DNA of 5,621 nucleotides from Gemmataceae bacterium (GTDB lineage: Bacteria; Planctomycetota; Planctomycetia; Gemmatales; Gemmataceae): positions 1 to 5,621 of the forward strand of contig SIAL01000245.1 of NCBI GenBank assembly GCA_009691815.1, in the 5' to 3' direction. Under the pieces are notes generated by a model. The model had not been told where the DNA came from. It worked only from the letters and a program-made list of their open reading frames with translations, and did no database searches. The translations under genes were made by a program, and so were the position numbers. Shown piece by piece: positions 5,077 to 5,621 of this stretch (position 1 is the stretch's first letter; each line of letters opens with the position of its first letter).

Positions 5077-5093
5077 GGGTTAGAGGCTGACCC
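5077..5093 (-). repeat. Hairpin immediately after the FG-GAP gene stop codon
   Basis: GGGTTAG (5077-5083) and CTGACCC (5087-5093) pair over seven positions, one a wobble or mismatch, around a 3-base loop. It touches the stop codon (5096-5094) and abuts the terminator-like stem, so the two may act as a double 3'-end structure. Confidence 0.4.
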
Positions 5094-5621
5094 CTAAAGA
5101 ATCACGCCGGATAAATTATCCTTTGGTCCGGCAAAAAAGCTGTCGATCAACTTGAACTTATTGGCCGGATCAAAGGTCCTGACATTGGGACTCCCACCCC
5201 TGCCCGGAGCGGTGACGATCAGTTCTTGGCCGTTGGCCCGGGTGGTGGTACCAACACGAACGCCCCCTAAAAAGTTTTGACCATAAGCCATGAAGGTATC
5301 TAGGGCCTTGGTGGCCGAGTTGTAGACCGAAACTTGGGGTGCGTTTCCTGCCCCCATTCCCGAGATAATCTCCGCCCGGCCATCACCGTTGAGATCGGCG
5401 GTGCTAACAAAGGTGCCACCACTCTTGGGATTGATCTTGAAGGCGAAGAAGCTGCTAAGAACCGTGTTGTCTAGGCCGGAAAACACCTTGACATGCGACG
5501 AGGTTCCCGAGGCGGTTGAAACAATGATATCCGCAAGTCCATCGCCGTTGGTATCGGCGGAGGCTACCCTCACCCCACCACGGAAACCTGCGGAGAAAGC
5601 GTAGAAAGAGCGGAGGACGGA
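5094..5621 (-). CDS. FG-GAP/VCBS-like repeat protein, C-terminal part (open at the right edge)
   Basis: The last 175 residues of a larger protein; the frame is open through base 5621, so the start lies outside the window. It consists of about 50-residue tandem units, each beginning with a hydrophobic/aromatic motif and ending in a 'P.V.V(F/Y)' strand: SFYAFSAGFRGGVRVASADT (5-24), SSFFAFKINPKSGGTFVSTA (56-75), DTFMAYGQNFLGGVRVGT (108-125) and a last truncated one, DSFFAGPKDNLSGVIL. Units one and two carry Ca-binding-type loops DTNGDGLAD (23-31) and DLNGDGRAE (76-84), as in FG-GAP/integrin beta-propeller repeats. Unit three has lost this loop (TTRANGQE). Such domains usually make up extracellular or cell-surface proteins that bind ligands or stabilise large scaffolds. 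An internal GTG at 5573 is not a start: the repeat pattern continues upstream of it. Ends in a terminator-like region. Confidence 0.88.
   Translation of the reverse strand, partial: SVLRSFYAFSAGFRGGVRVASADTNGDGLADIIVSTASGTSSHVKVFSGLDNTVLSSFFAFKINPKSGGTFVSTADLNGDGRAEIISGMGAGNAPQVSVYNSATKALDTFMAYGQNFLGGVRVGTTTRANGQELIVTAPGRGGSPNVRTFDPANKFKLIDSFFAGPKDNLSGVIL

Larger units (their letters stand above)
4805..5093. other. Gene-free, palindrome-dense convergent intergenic region
   Basis: This 289-base gap lies between two genes that point at each other, so it needs terminators but no promoters. I find no supportable ORF, tRNA or CRISPR. The first 50 bases (4805-4852) hold only an AT-rich TTTTTTCGGAAAATA patch and a weak wobble-paired stem, GGGTTT (4812-4817) with AAGCCC (4840-4845). 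From 4853 to 5093 at least eight inverted repeats follow each other almost without gaps; they are listed separately. Planctomycete genomes carry abundant short palindromic repeats, to my recollection, and parts of this region (the GGCACAC hairpin and ACCGGACGCGGGAGCGACGGT) have that look. Confidence 0.7.

Noticed and set aside
4805..5093. CRISPR array or tRNA in the hairpin-rich gap
   Set aside because: The palindromes differ from one another and are not separated by equal-length spacers; no cloverleaf with a TTCGA arm and a 3' acceptor stem could be drawn.
5571..5573. GTG at 5573 as the start of the FG-GAP-like gene
   Set aside because: The frame is open to the window edge and the upstream residues (SVLRSFYAFSAGFRGG) are the start of a repeat unit, so this GTG is an internal Val codon.
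5389..5604. 71-codon plus-strand open frame opposite the FG-GAP-like gene
   Set aside because: It is the complement of the repeated GGV/NGDG codons and has no independent support.

Overview
The window looks like a stretch of chromosome from a planctomycete, probably near the Gemmataceae. The strongest support is the right-edge gene, a tandem FG-GAP-like repeat protein with units of the form 'FxAF..GGVRV..D.NGDG..DII', abundant in that group as I remember it. A DUF2760-Hsp70 gene pair and intergenic palindromes that resemble planctomycete repeats agree with this. The assignment is an inference from gene style; no rRNA or other phylogenetic marker is present. Base composition is moderate, slightly GC-rich by eye.

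Layout. The left half reads on the minus strand. It holds a DUF2760 protein with an N-terminal membrane segment (2570 to 1995). This overlaps by 8 bases an atypical Hsp70-family ATPase (2002 to 170). After a 95-base gap comes the first few codons of another minus-strand gene, with a hydrophobic N-terminus, that leaves the window at base 1. A 157-base divergent intergenic region (2571-2727) separates this from a plus-strand operon of three genes: a short-chain dehydrogenase with a pteridine-reductase/FolM-type active site (2728-3477), an FkbM-type SAM methyltransferase starting one base after it (3479-4423), and a 118-residue protein I do not recognise (4448-4804). The window ends with the C-terminal part of the FG-GAP-like repeat protein on the minus strand (5621 to 5094, open at the right edge).

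The convergent gap 4805-5093 is the most unusual non-coding part. It has no gene I can support, but it contains about eight inverted repeats packed into 240 bases. Among them are a 7-bp perfect hairpin nested inside a second 7-bp inverted repeat, an 8-bp perfect hairpin, and a terminator-like stem next to the end of the FG-GAP gene. It may be a cluster of repetitive extragenic palindromes, a structured RNA, or a stacked terminator region.

How the genes may work together. The DUF2760 protein and its Hsp70 are translationally coupled and probably form one functional unit at the inner membrane; its client is unknown. The reductase, methyltransferase and small protein are spaced as one transcript, which suggests modification of a small molecule or glycan-like substrate, but no pathway can be named from this window.
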